NCBI GenBank assembly: GCA_937995495.1
Contig: CALKKA010000115.1
Location: 1 to 14,500 of the forward strand
Length of the DNA stretch: 14,500 nt
Direction: 5' to 3'
DNA from: an uncultured Phycisphaerae bacterium
GTDB taxonomy: Bacteria > Planctomycetota > Phycisphaerae > Sedimentisphaerales > Anaerohalosphaeraceae
Part shown: in pieces, positions 1 to 6,957 of the stretch
Layout: each line of letters opens with the position of its first letter
Position numbering within the stretch: the stretch's first letter is position 1
Notes under the pieces: generated by a model
Told to the model about the DNA's origin: nothing
What the model saw: the letters and a program-made list of their open reading frames with translations, nothing else
Database searches by the model: none
Made by a program: the position numbers and the translations under genes

Positions 1-1
1 A

Positions 2-640
2 AATGACAGCATCAGTATGGATGCGGCTATCTTTGCCGCACAAGATGATAGTCGCGCCAAGCTGCTGGCCAATCCGCGCGTTTTGGTTTTGGACAATGAG
101 GAAGCGGAGATCAAGATCGTCGAAGAAGTCCCTTATCAGCAGCTGACTCAAAGCACCGATGGCGGCCAGGCTGTGGGTACCACCGAATTCCGTGATGTGG
201 GTGTTGAGCTACGCGTGACACCGCATCTGACGCGGGAAGGGTTGATCCATTTGACACTCAATCCAAAGTTCAGCACGATCACAGGAAGTGTTAATATCGT
301 TAGCGGCAGTGACAATATTCCCCAACCCGTCGTCGCCACGCGTGAGACGACGACCACGGCACTGATCATGGACCAGCAGACCGTGGTCATCGGCGGCCTG
401 AAAAAACAGGACAAGATCCAGGAAATCAGCAAGATACCGTTTCTGGGTGACCTTCCGTTGTTAGGAGCGCTGTTTAGGTTTGAAGGCGAAAGCACCGTCA
501 ACAGCGAGTTGGTGGTCTTTATTACACCTCAGGTCATTGTGTCGCCGGAGTTAACCAGCGAAGAAGAGAAATATCTGGCGGACGCGGTCTATGTCAGTCC
601 GGATCTTCCCGAAACCAAGCTGGGCAACGGCGAAGAATAG
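2..640 (+). CDS. Secretin C-terminal domain (GspD/PilQ family), 5' end outside window
   Basis: The reading frame is open from base 2 (the first internal ATG is at 17), so this is the last 212 residues of a longer protein. It matches the C-terminal beta-barrel of type II secretion/type IV pilus secretins, which form the outer-membrane ring. Visible signatures are the SKLLANPRV-like stretch (AKLLANPRVLVLDN), the VP(Y) motif with the following loop, the VELRVTPHL strand, the VATRETTTT segment, and the late hallmark IPFLGDLPLLGALFR followed by ELVVFITP. The N-terminal N-domains that would separate GspD from PilQ lie outside the window, so the subfamily is open. A tail of about 33 residues rich in Glu follows the last strand. 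An intrinsic-terminator-like hairpin follows 22 bases after the stop, which suggests this is the last gene of its transcript. The family call is sure; the system is not known. Confidence 0.93.
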   Translation, partial: NDSISMDAAIFAAQDDSRAKLLANPRVLVLDNEEAEIKIVEEVPYQQLTQSTDGGQAVGTTEFRDVGVELRVTPHLTREGLIHLTLNPKFSTITGSVNIVSGSDNIPQPVVATRETTTTALIMDQQTVVIGGLKKQDKIQEISKIPFLGDLPLLGALFRFEGESTVNSELVVFITPQVIVSPELTSEEEKYLADAVYVSPDLPETKLGNGEE

Positions 641-662
641 TTCCAGGACAGCATGATAGTTC

Positions 663-700
663 AAAGGCCGGCACTTCTCCTGAAGTACCGGCCTTTTCTA
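663..700 (+). terminator. Intrinsic terminator between convergent secretin gene and ileS
   Basis: AAAGGCCGG (663-671) pairs with CCGGCCTTT (688-696). The stem continues through one C/A mismatch into ACTTC/GAAGT around a 4-base loop. On the + strand it runs into TTTTCTATTT, a usable U-tract. Read on the minus strand it is followed only by a short TTT, so it may serve ileS more weakly. It lies between the stops of two convergent genes. Confidence 0.8.
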
Positions 701-716
701 TTTATCAAACGGGCCA

Positions 717-3569
717 TTATAGACTGGCCACAACCTCGGAGCAACGATCGCACAAATCGGGATGATCCGAGTTTTGTCCGACACTGGGATAGAAGTACCA
801 GCAACGCTCGCACTTGGCGTGAGAACATTTTTGAGCAGAAACCTTAAGGAGGCTTCCCTTTGTAATGTCCACCTCACTGACAATACATAGTGATGCGAAT
901 ATTCCAGTGTCCATTTCATTGACTGCGGCCAGAAGTTCATCGTCATCTGTTTCGATGGTGACCGATGCTTCCTGATTGCTTTTGATGACCTGTTCAGTTC
1001 GCAAATCTTCCAATACTTTGAGGACTTCATCGCGCAGAGACATGACCTTTTCCCACTTGGGTGCATTTCCCGCCGCATCTATGGCTGGGTCCGGTACAAG
1101 CATGGAGGCCAGATGGACGGTATCGGCGCCTTCGCTCTTGTATTCAATGGCCGCCCAAGCTTCTTCAGCGGTGTGTGCCAAGACCGGAGCCAGCATCCGG
1201 ACGAGGGCGTCGAGGATCTTGTACATGGCTGTCTGACCGCTGCGGCGGCTTTGGCTATCGGCGGCATCGCAGTACATCCGATCCTTGAGGACATCCATAT
1301 AGATGCTGCTCATCTCGACGGTGCAGAAATTATAGACCTTATTGAAGACCCGGTGGAAACTGAAGGTGTCATATGCCTGGTGGACTTCGTCAATGAGAAA
1401 ATTCAGTTTTTCCATGGCCCATTGATCGATAAGTGCCATGTCTTTGTAGTCTACGGACATATCTACAGGAACAAAATCATTGATGTTGCTCATCAGGTAT
1501 CGCAGGGTATTGCGGATCTTTCGATAGGCATCCTGCAGGCGACCGATCAGTTCGTCACTGCAGCGCATGTCTTCCTGATAGTTGACGCTGGCCACCCACA
1601 GCCGCAGAATATCGGCACCGTATTTTTCAACTTCCTCCAGTGCACTGACATAGTTGCCGGCGGACTTGGACTGTTTCATGCCCTTTTCGTCGACCGTAAA
1701 GCCATGCGTCAGCACCGTCTTAAACGGTGGTTGACCTGTGGCGCCCAGTGCCGGCAAAAGCGACAGTTGGAACCAACCGCGATGCTGGTCGGAGCCTTCC
1801 AGGTACAGGTCGACGGGTACCTCATAGCCGGCCTTTTCCATGACACTGTGCCAACTGCAGCCGGACTCGAACCAGACATCGAAGATGTTTTCTTCTTTTT
1901 GAAGATCGTCCCAATCAAAACCATCCGGCAGTTGGAAGTCTTCGCCAAGTATTTCCTGCGGGGAATCGGTAAACCAGCAGTTTGATCCCTTTTGGCCGAC
2001 ATACTTCGCGACGGCCATGGCGGACTCTTTTGTCAGCAGTGCGTCGCCATTACTGTTGACGAATGTCGGGATCGGCAGGCCCCACGACCGCTGGCGACTG
2101 ATGCACCAGTCCGGCCGCGATTCCAGCATGCCCTGGATCCGTTTCTGGCCCCATCCGGGAACCCATTTGACATCTTTGATGTGTTCCAACGCCAGATCCC
2201 GCAAACTCTTGTTGTCGAATTTCTCAATGTCTCTGTCCACGCCCACGAACCATTGCTCGGTCGCGCGGAAGATGACGGGCATCTTGCTGCGCCAGCAGTG
2301 CGGATAGCTGTGCAGCAGGTCGGCCTCGTGCACCAGCAAACCCAAGCCTCTCAGGTGTTCGATGACTTCTGGGTTGACCTTCAGGACGCTCTTGCCGCGC
2401 AGCCATTCGGGAACGGTGTCATCGTAACATCCGTTATCCATGACTGGCGAATAGACCGCCAGGCCGTTTCGCATCCCTTCCACATAGTCCTCAGCGCCAT
2501 GGCCGGGGGCAATATGGACAATGCCCGTGCCGTCTTCGGTCGTGACATATTCGGCATTGATCGAAAAATATGCCTCCCGCTCGGTGGGATTTTTTTCGAC
2601 ATACGGATGCACATAACGCACATATTCAAGTTCGCTGCCTTTGACGGATTCGCTGACCGAATAACTGCCCTCTTCGAGTCCCGCCGCGGCAACAACGGCT
2701 TTGAGTCGTTCGGCGCACACTATCGAAGTAAACCTGGTGCCGTCTTTGTCGTAGGTCAGGCCGACATAATCCAGACGTGGGTGCAAGGCGACCGCTAGGT
2801 TGGCGGCGAGTGTCCATGGGGTTGTCGTCCAGATCATGAAACACGCCCTGCTGTCGGCAGGAGCTAATCCCATCTGCTGAACTTTTACGGCACTTTCATC
2901 ATCCATCGGGAAATTGACATAGATGCTGGAGGAGGTCACATCCTGATATTCCAGTTCTGCATCGGCCAGGGCTGTTTCGCATCCGATGGACCAGTGAATG
3001 GGTTTAAGCTGTTTATAGACGAGTCCATTGCCGACCAGTTCGGCGAAGATCTCCAGAATCCCCTGCTCATATTGGGGCTTAAGCGTCAGATAGGGATTCT
3101 TGAAATCGGCAAAAATCCCCAGCGCCTTAAACTGCTTGGTCTGCAGTTTGACATATTTAGAAGCGTACTTCTGGCACTCCTTGCGGATCTCGGGCTTGGA
3201 CATTGTCTTGGCCCGTTCACCCAGTTCGGCCATGACCTTGACCTCGATCGGCAAACCGTGGCAGTCCCAACCGGGGACATAGGGGGCCTTGTGGCCGGTC
3301 ATGGTCTTGTACTTGACGACAAAATCCTTGAGCACCTTATTGATCACATGGCCCATGTGGATATCGCCGTTGGCATACGGCGGGCCATCATGCAGGGTAT
3401 ACAGCGGCGAGGACTCACGCGCAGCCAAAATAGTCTTATAAATATCCATCTTTTCCCACGCCTTCCGCTGAGCCGGCTCGCGCTGAGTGAGGTTAGCTTT
3501 CATCGCAAACGCCGTCTTGGGCAGATTGAGCGTATCTCGATATCCTTTTTTCTTGTCTTTATCTGACAT
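717..3569 (-). CDS. ileS: Isoleucyl-tRNA synthetase, type 1, with an altered KMSKS loop
   Basis: Charges tRNA-Ile with isoleucine in the cytoplasm. The 950-residue length fits bacterial class I IleRS (E. coli 938). Visible parts are the HIGH-type motif HMGH at residues 71-74 inside DGPPYANGDIHMGH, the WDCHGLPIE segment, the CP1 editing domain with TTPWTLAANLAVALHP and GHGAEDY, the WCISRQRSWG block, the anticodon-binding region, and a C-terminal zinc finger with Cys920, 923, 940 and 943. The zinc finger and HIGH context point to the type 1 enzyme. The class I signature that is normally GRKMSKS reads G-M-K-Q-S-K-S (residues 630-636): Met to Gln at 633 and Arg to Met at 631. Both lysines and serines are kept and the gene is intact, so it is probably active. 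The ATG start has AAGGA 7 bases upstream and a promoter 26 bases further up. Transcribed toward the secretin gene. Confidence 0.98.
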   Translation of the reverse strand: MSDKDKKKGYRDTLNLPKTAFAMKANLTQREPAQRKAWEKMDIYKTILAARESSPLYTLHDGPPYANGDIHMGHVINKVLKDFVVKYKTMTGHKAPYVPGWDCHGLPIEVKVMAELGERAKTMSKPEIRKECQKYASKYVKLQTKQFKALGIFADFKNPYLTLKPQYEQGILEIFAELVGNGLVYKQLKPIHWSIGCETALADAELEYQDVTSSSIYVNFPMDDESAVKVQQMGLAPADSRACFMIWTTTPWTLAANLAVALHPRLDYVGLTYDKDGTRFTSIVCAERLKAVVAAAGLEEGSYSVSESVKGSELEYVRYVHPYVEKNPTEREAYFSINAEYVTTEDGTGIVHIAPGHGAEDYVEGMRNGLAVYSPVMDNGCYDDTVPEWLRGKSVLKVNPEVIEHLRGLGLLVHEADLLHSYPHCWRSKMPVIFRATEQWFVGVDRDIEKFDNKSLRDLALEHIKDVKWVPGWGQKRIQGMLESRPDWCISRQRSWGLPIPTFVNSNGDALLTKESAMAVAKYVGQKGSNCWFTDSPQEILGEDFQLPDGFDWDDLQKEENIFDVWFESGCSWHSVMEKAGYEVPVDLYLEGSDQHRGWFQLSLLPALGATGQPPFKTVLTHGFTVDEKGMKQSKSAGNYVSALEEVEKYGADILRLWVASVNYQEDMRCSDELIGRLQDAYRKIRNTLRYLMSNINDFVPVDMSVDYKDMALIDQWAMEKLNFLIDEVHQAYDTFSFHRVFNKVYNFCTVEMSSIYMDVLKDRMYCDAADSQSRRSGQTAMYKILDALVRMLAPVLAHTAEEAWAAIEYKSEGADTVHLASMLVPDPAIDAAGNAPKWEKVMSLRDEVLKVLEDLRTEQVIKSNQEASVTIETDDDELLAAVNEMDTGIFASLCIVSEVDITKGSLLKVSAQKCSHAKCERCWYFYPSVGQNSDHPDLCDRCSEVVASL

Positions 3570-3601
3570 AGTGAGTCCTTAAACTGAAATCCGAAACGGC
3601 C

Positions 3602-3630
3602 ATGTTATTTATCTGCGTCCCAACTGTCAA
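3602..3630 (-). promoter_or_regulatory. Sigma70-type promoter of ileS
   Basis: On the minus strand TTGACA (3630-3625) is followed by exactly 17 bases and then TAACAT (3607-3602). Transcription would start near 3595, giving a leader of about 26 bases with the Shine-Dalgarno AAGGA before the ileS ATG at 3569. The -35 box is a perfect consensus and the -10 matches at four of six positions. It sits between the acetyltransferase stop (3636) and ileS, so ileS need not depend on the upstream operon. Confidence 0.65.
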
Positions 3631-3635
3631 GCCTG

Positions 3636-4193
3636 CTATACAAAACGGTACATACAAATACAATCGTCGTATTGACCGTCCGCATACTTGACCTCGCGGA
3701 CTTTTCGGCCTTCTTCAATAAATCCCATCTTTTCATACAATGCAATCGCGGGGGCATTATCTGCCCATACGCCCAGTGCCAGTTTTTCGATCACTGGATG
3801 CGCCGTCCCCCAATCGATCATGGCCTGCATAATGGCCGTACCGAGTCCATTACCGCGATACTCCGGCAGAATGCTGATGCCCATTTGACCGACATGCCGA
3901 TTGCGATTTCGTTCACCGGCATGAACATTAGATAATGAAATAATCCGCTGATTCATCTCTGTTGCGAGTATAAGCTTATTGTCATCTAAGTAATTTTCAT
4001 GAAGTATTTTCTGTTCTCTCTCCGGCTCCTGCCACTTTTGAGCTTCCTCTTCGGTTGTCATAAAAAACCTGTCATCAACGAAAACTGTCTTGAGGTACCT
4101 TATAACCCTCGGAGCATCCTCAGCCACCGGCGTGCGAATACACACTTCTTTACCATTTTTCAATGTCGCGGTTTTCGGTTCTATCGCTGCCAC
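3636..4193 (-). CDS. GNAT-family N-acetyltransferase (second gene of pair)
   Basis: A 185-residue Gcn5-related acetyltransferase. It would move an acetyl group from acetyl-CoA to an amine of unknown identity. The acetyl-CoA pyrophosphate-binding loop (Q/R-x-x-G-x-G/A) is seen as EYRGNGLGTAIM at residues 111-122. The preceding strand is QMGISILPEYRG, and later blocks are VWADNAPAIALYEKMGF and a C-terminal strand ending MYRFV. This order is that of RimJ/RimI-like and SpeG-like GNATs. The start is GTG at 4193; the strong AAAAGGGG 8 bases upstream supports it over the out-of-frame ATG at 4198. The gene begins 12 bases after the stop of another GNAT gene on the same strand, so the two should be co-transcribed. 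Substrate could be an antibiotic, a polyamine or a protein N terminus; the sequence does not decide. Confidence 0.9.
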   Translation of the reverse strand: MAAIEPKTATLKNGKEVCIRTPVAEDAPRVIRYLKTVFVDDRFFMTTEEEAQKWQEPEREQKILHENYLDDNKLILATEMNQRIISLSNVHAGERNRNRHVGQMGISILPEYRGNGLGTAIMQAMIDWGTAHPVIEKLALGVWADNAPAIALYEKMGFIEEGRKVREVKYADGQYDDCICMYRFV

Positions 4194-4205
4194 AACATGC
4201 CCCTT

Positions 4206-4733
4206 TTATAATTCTATCCAGTATCGCCGAATCAAATATTCTGCATATTCGGTTTTAACTTTATCGGCCAGTTTACCGCCATTTTTCTCTATTGTTCGTG
4301 CTGAAGCAATATTGTTATCATCACATGTAACCAATGCCCGCTCGATTCCTAAGTCCCTCGCTTTTTGCAGTGCAAATCGAAGCATTTGCGTGCCGTAGCC
4401 CTTGTTTCGTTGCGACCGACGCACGGAATATCCAATATGCCCGCCATAGTTTTCCAGAAAAACATTCAGCTCATGGCGCAGATTACAGGTCCCGATAAGA
4501 ATCTCATCACGGACAAGCCAGTAAGTACTGGCCGGCACCCAGCCTTCGGGCAACCCGATACCATCCACATGTTCCTTGGCTCGCTTAACAGAATTTTCGA
4601 AATCGCCCGGCTCGATGCACCCAACCCCATTGATTACATCTGCGCCTTCTGCTTTAAATTCCTCAGCCATTGCGAGGAATTCCGCTTTCAGCTCAATAGC
4701 AGGCTCTATTAACTTTATTTCTCCTGAATTCAT
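4206..4733 (-). CDS. GNAT-family N-acetyltransferase (first gene of pair, COG3981-like)
   Basis: A 175-residue acetyltransferase of the predicted-acetyltransferase type with N-terminal block IELKAEFLAMAEEF, a GDFENSV segment and VPASTYWLV, which I associate with COG3981. The acetyl-CoA loop is QRNKGYGTQML (residues 108-118), preceded by HIGYSVRRS and followed by ALVTCDDNNIASARTIEKNGG. I chose ATG 4733: the conserved domain starts at its residue 6, and the longer option (TTG at 4787) adds 18 residues of low conservation and has no ribosome-binding site. The site before 4733 is also weak (TTGAGATTGGT). It is only about 20% alike by eye to the next GNAT, so the pair is not a recent duplication. 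Its transcript carries the structured leader at 4807-4985, which probably controls both genes. Substrate unknown. Confidence 0.88.
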   Translation of the reverse strand: MNSGEIKLIEPAIELKAEFLAMAEEFKAEGADVINGVGCIEPGDFENSVKRAKEHVDGIGLPEGWVPASTYWLVRDEILIGTCNLRHELNVFLENYGGHIGYSVRRSQRNKGYGTQMLRFALQKARDLGIERALVTCDDNNIASARTIEKNGGKLADKVKTEYAEYLIRRYWIEL

Positions 4734-4806
4734 ACCAATCTCAATCAAACAATTCAAATCGTAACGTCGTTTATTCGTTTCAAACAAAAATTTTAGGGAA
4801 ATCCAT

Positions 4807-4842
4807 AAAAAAAGCCCTTCAGAACTCGCTGCTCTGAAAGGC
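4807..4842 (-). terminator. Intrinsic terminator inside the leader upstream of the GNAT genes
   Basis: On the minus strand GCCTTTCAGA (4842-4833) pairs with TCTGAAGGGC (4823-4814), ten positions with one A/C mismatch, around a 9-base loop. Seven T follow at once (4813-4807). No convincing protein gene ends just upstream of it on this strand, and the GNAT operon starts 74 bases further on. That placement fits an attenuator or the end of a small RNA. The upper half of the stem and its loop (4837-4828) are a perfect 10-base complement of 4879-4870. Confidence 0.8.
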
Positions 4843-4869
4843 CGTCAAGAAAATCTCATCCCACTTCTA

Positions 4870-4983
4870 TCAGAGCAGCAAACCACCCTCTCCTTGAATA
4901 CTGATAATAATGGCAACGGCATTGCGGGAATTCTGCCCTGCGTTTTGTGCTCTGAATAAGTTGAAATGTGTTTTGAACTCCAT
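4870..4983 (-). CDS. Possible 37-residue leader peptide of the GNAT operon
   Basis: ATG at 4983 opens a 37-codon frame ending with TGA at 4872-4870. It begins MEFKTHFNLFRAQ and ends in a hydrophobic stretch, AVAIIISIQ, then GEGGLLL, so three different leucine codons (TTG CTG CTC) precede the stop. It has no Shine-Dalgarno site and the predicted transcription start is only about two bases upstream, so it would be translated leaderless, if at all. The reason to list it is its fit to the RNA: codons 10-13 lie over pairing element A, and the last leucine codons and the stop lie inside element B. A ribosome on this frame would therefore decide which pairing forms. A chance ORF of this size is quite possible. 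Confidence 0.3.
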   Translation of the reverse strand: MEFKTHFNLFRAQNAGQNSRNAVAIIISIQGEGGLLL

Positions 4984-4991
4984 AGTTCAAT

Positions 4992-5020
4992 AAAATACCG
5001 ATTTTTGTGACAATAGTCAA
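4992..5020 (-). promoter_or_regulatory. Sigma70-type promoter of the GNAT operon leader
   Basis: On the minus strand TTGACT (5020-5015) is separated by exactly 17 bases from TATTTT (4997-4992). The -35 box matches consensus at five of six positions and the -10 at four of six. The start point would be near 4985. Phased A/T tracts lie directly upstream (5035-5089), where an UP element or curved DNA would help. Spacing and form match the ileS and HD-operon promoters in this window. Confidence 0.5.
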
Positions 5021-5089
5021 GAAAATGAGCTTGTAAAAACGACTTTTTGTGAAAAAAACACAATAAAACGCGTTTTTGACGCTTTTTTT
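4992..5089. promoter_or_regulatory. Helically phased A/T tracts, probably curved DNA
   Basis: Runs of four to seven A or T centre at about 4994, 5004, 5024, 5037, 5046, 5055, 5066, 5075 and 5086. From 5037 on the spacing is 9 to 11 bases, close to one helical turn, which is the known condition for intrinsic bending. The stretch overlaps and lies upstream of the leftward GNAT leader promoter and about 140 bases before the rightward gene at 5226. The rest of the gene-free stretch (5090-5225) is AT-rich; I see no clear promoter for the rightward gene in it. Confidence 0.5.
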
Positions 5090-5225
5090 GAAGATTTGCG
5101 GCTATTTGTGTTAAAGACGACCTCATTTCCCAGATAAAAAGTGAAAAAAAGACTGTTTTTTTATAGTATAGGGCATCTAAAGATTATTTGAACGGGTATT
5201 TATCACTGAATATTGGAAGCTCTCA

Positions 5226-6941
5226 ATGGGTAACAAAAGACGACGGCCACGCCATCAAGCCCCAAAGAGCCCCGTGGGTTTAGAGGAGCCCAAAAAGGGG
5301 AAGGTCCCTCTTCTCTGCATGGTCCTAGCAGTTGTCACGGTCGCGGCTTACTGGCCGGTGCTTGGTGCTGACTTTGTTCACTACGACGATGGCGAATATG
5401 TTACGGAAAACCAGCATGTCCTTGGGGGCCTAACCCTTGACGGTCTCAAATGGTCCTTTACGATGGATAATGAAACCGCCAACTGGCACCCCCTGACCTG
5501 GATGAGCCACATGCTGGACTGTGAACTTTTCAGCGAAAATGCGGGCCTTCACCACCTGACAAGCCTTATCATACATACTGTGAGCGCCGTTCTTCTTCTG
5601 CTGGTGCTGGCGTCTATGACCCGAAGAGTCTGGCCAAGCGCTTTTGTTGCGGCCGCGTTTGCTCTGCATCCGCTTCATGTCGAGAGTGTCGCCTGGATCG
5701 CTGAGCGAAAAGATGTCCTGAGCGGACTGTTCTGGATGCTGACAATGGCCTGTTATCTTCGCTACACGCGCAGGGGTAGCAGAAGCAGTTATATTCTAAC
5801 ACTAGTTGTTTTCGGGCTTGGCCTGATGACCAAACCGATGCTGGTGACCCTGCCGTTTGTGCTGCTGCTTCTTGACTACTGGCCACTGGAGCGACTTGAA
5901 TCTGCTCCATCAATCAATCGTTTGCGGGCAGTGCGACCTTTGATTGTCGAAAAGATACCTTTCTTTATACTTACTGGGGCATCATGTGTCGTCACCTATA
6001 TTGCCCAGAAAGCCGGTGGAGCAGTGGTGGATATAGAGGCACTGTCGTTTAGTGCTCGGCTGTCTAACGCCCTGGTTTCCTATGTGGGTTATATTGTTAA
6101 GATGTTCTGGCCGGTTGGTCTTGCAGTCCTTTACCCTTTCAAGCATATACCAATGTGGCAAGCTTTTTCGGCTTTTTTAGGCCTGGTGGTTATCACGATT
6201 GCGGCAATACTTTGGGGCCGTCGAATGAAATGTTTTGCGGTGGGGTGGCTATGGTACATTGGAACACTGGTGCCCGTGATCGGGTTAGTCCATGTCGGAA
6301 GTCACGGTCTTGCAGACCGATATACCTATATCCCGCTTATAGGCATATTTATAATCGTAGCTTTTGCAGTTTCATATCTATGCCTAATTCGTCCAGCATT
6401 ACGATCCGCTATGGCACTCATAACGTTGCTGTTGATGACTGGGATGTTTGCCGGCACACGAAATCAAGTCACCTGCTGGAAGGACAGTATCTCGCTATTT
6501 CGTCGTGCAGTGGAGGTAACTGAGAATAATAATTTCATGCACAATAATCTAGCTGCTGAATTAGCGAATGTCGGCCAGCTGGATGAGGCGATCGTCCATC
6601 TTCGACTTGCTTTGCAAATCAATCCCGACATTGCCAGAGCACATAATAACCTTGGTATTGCATTAGCAACAACCGGTCAGCTGGATGAAGCGATTGATTG
6701 CTACCGCCATGCCGTACATATCGATCCTAAATATGCCAGTGCATACAATAATCTGGGGATCGCATTAGCAGCAACCGGTCAGCTCCATGAAGGTTTATTG
6801 GCTACTGAAAAGGCCTTGGAGTTAGCGGAAGCGTATGGCAATGAGAAACTTGCGCAGGAAGCCAGAGGTCTCCTCAAGCTTTTTAGAGAGGCTCGGAGTG
6901 ATAATGAGAAGCCAGCAATAAATGATAATATTGCCGAATGA
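5226..6941 (+). CDS. Polytopic membrane protein with TMTC/GT-C-like part and C-terminal TPRs
   Basis: 571 residues. A basic, cytoplasmic-looking N terminus (1-26) precedes about ten membrane segments (roughly 28-410). The first periplasmic loop has VHYDDGEYV (residues 51-59); the acidic pair in this place is the catalytic mark of GT-C glycosyltransferases such as eukaryotic TMTC O-mannosyltransferases and ArnT/PMT relatives. Other family blocks are NWHPLTWMSHMLD (86-98), HPLHVESVAWIAERKDVL (148-165), TKPMLVTLPFVLLLLDYWPL (202-221) and ADRYTYIPLIGI (363-374). Three 34-residue TPR units follow at about 437-470, 471-504 and 505-538, each with the G-Q-L-(D/H)-E-(A/G) turn. The protein would use a lipid-linked sugar on the outer face of the inner membrane; acceptor unknown. 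ATG 5226 has GGAAG 7 bases upstream. queG starts 16 bases after its stop. Sure of the family, less of activity. Confidence 0.85.
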   Translation: MGNKRRRPRHQAPKSPVGLEEPKKGKVPLLCMVLAVVTVAAYWPVLGADFVHYDDGEYVTENQHVLGGLTLDGLKWSFTMDNETANWHPLTWMSHMLDCELFSENAGLHHLTSLIIHTVSAVLLLLVLASMTRRVWPSAFVAAAFALHPLHVESVAWIAERKDVLSGLFWMLTMACYLRYTRRGSRSSYILTLVVFGLGLMTKPMLVTLPFVLLLLDYWPLERLESAPSINRLRAVRPLIVEKIPFFILTGASCVVTYIAQKAGGAVVDIEALSFSARLSNALVSYVGYIVKMFWPVGLAVLYPFKHIPMWQAFSAFLGLVVITIAAILWGRRMKCFAVGWLWYIGTLVPVIGLVHVGSHGLADRYTYIPLIGIFIIVAFAVSYLCLIRPALRSAMALITLLLMTGMFAGTRNQVTCWKDSISLFRRAVEVTENNNFMHNNLAAELANVGQLDEAIVHLRLALQINPDIARAHNNLGIALATTGQLDEAIDCYRHAVHIDPKYASAYNNLGIALAATGQLHEGLLATEKALELAEAYGNEKLAQEARGLLKLFREARSDNEKPAINDNIAE

Positions 6942-6957
6942 ATAACAGTAGTTGAAT

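Larger units (their letters stand above)
4807..4985 (-). ncRNA. Candidate attenuator leader RNA (or about 180-nt small RNA) of the GNAT operon
   Basis: Predicted transcript from near 4985 to the U-tract at 4807. On the minus strand it holds element A, TCAGAGCA (4955-4948); element B, GCTGCTCTGA (4879-4870); and element C, TCAGAGCAGC (4837-4828). C is the upper 5' half and loop of the terminator. B pairs with A over 8 perfect bases, extended by an imperfect helix between 4974-4958 and 4866-4850. B also pairs with C over 10 perfect bases. The two pairings exclude each other, so A:B permits termination and B:C blocks it. Small hairpins (GC-GGG/CCC-GC at 4941-4924) lie between A and B. Promoter, switch and terminator are all read directly from the sequence; function is inferred. 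An unrecognised small RNA, for instance a 6S-like one of similar length, remains possible. Confidence 0.5.

Noticed and set aside
1113..3566. Long plus-strand ORFs (290, 268 and 190 codons) opposite ileS
   Set aside because: They mirror the codon pattern of a highly conserved gene on the other strand, have no ribosome sites and no family features.
4845..5126. A 93-codon minus-strand ORF in the gap between the GNAT operon and the TPR protein
   Set aside because: Composition is unlike a protein, it has no good ribosome site, it starts upstream of the predicted promoter and it runs through the phased A/T tracts. The region is better explained as a leader RNA.
5162..5170. TATAGTATA as a -10 box for the gene at 5226
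   Set aside because: No acceptable -35 box at 16-18 bases upstream; too AT-rich a region to trust one box.
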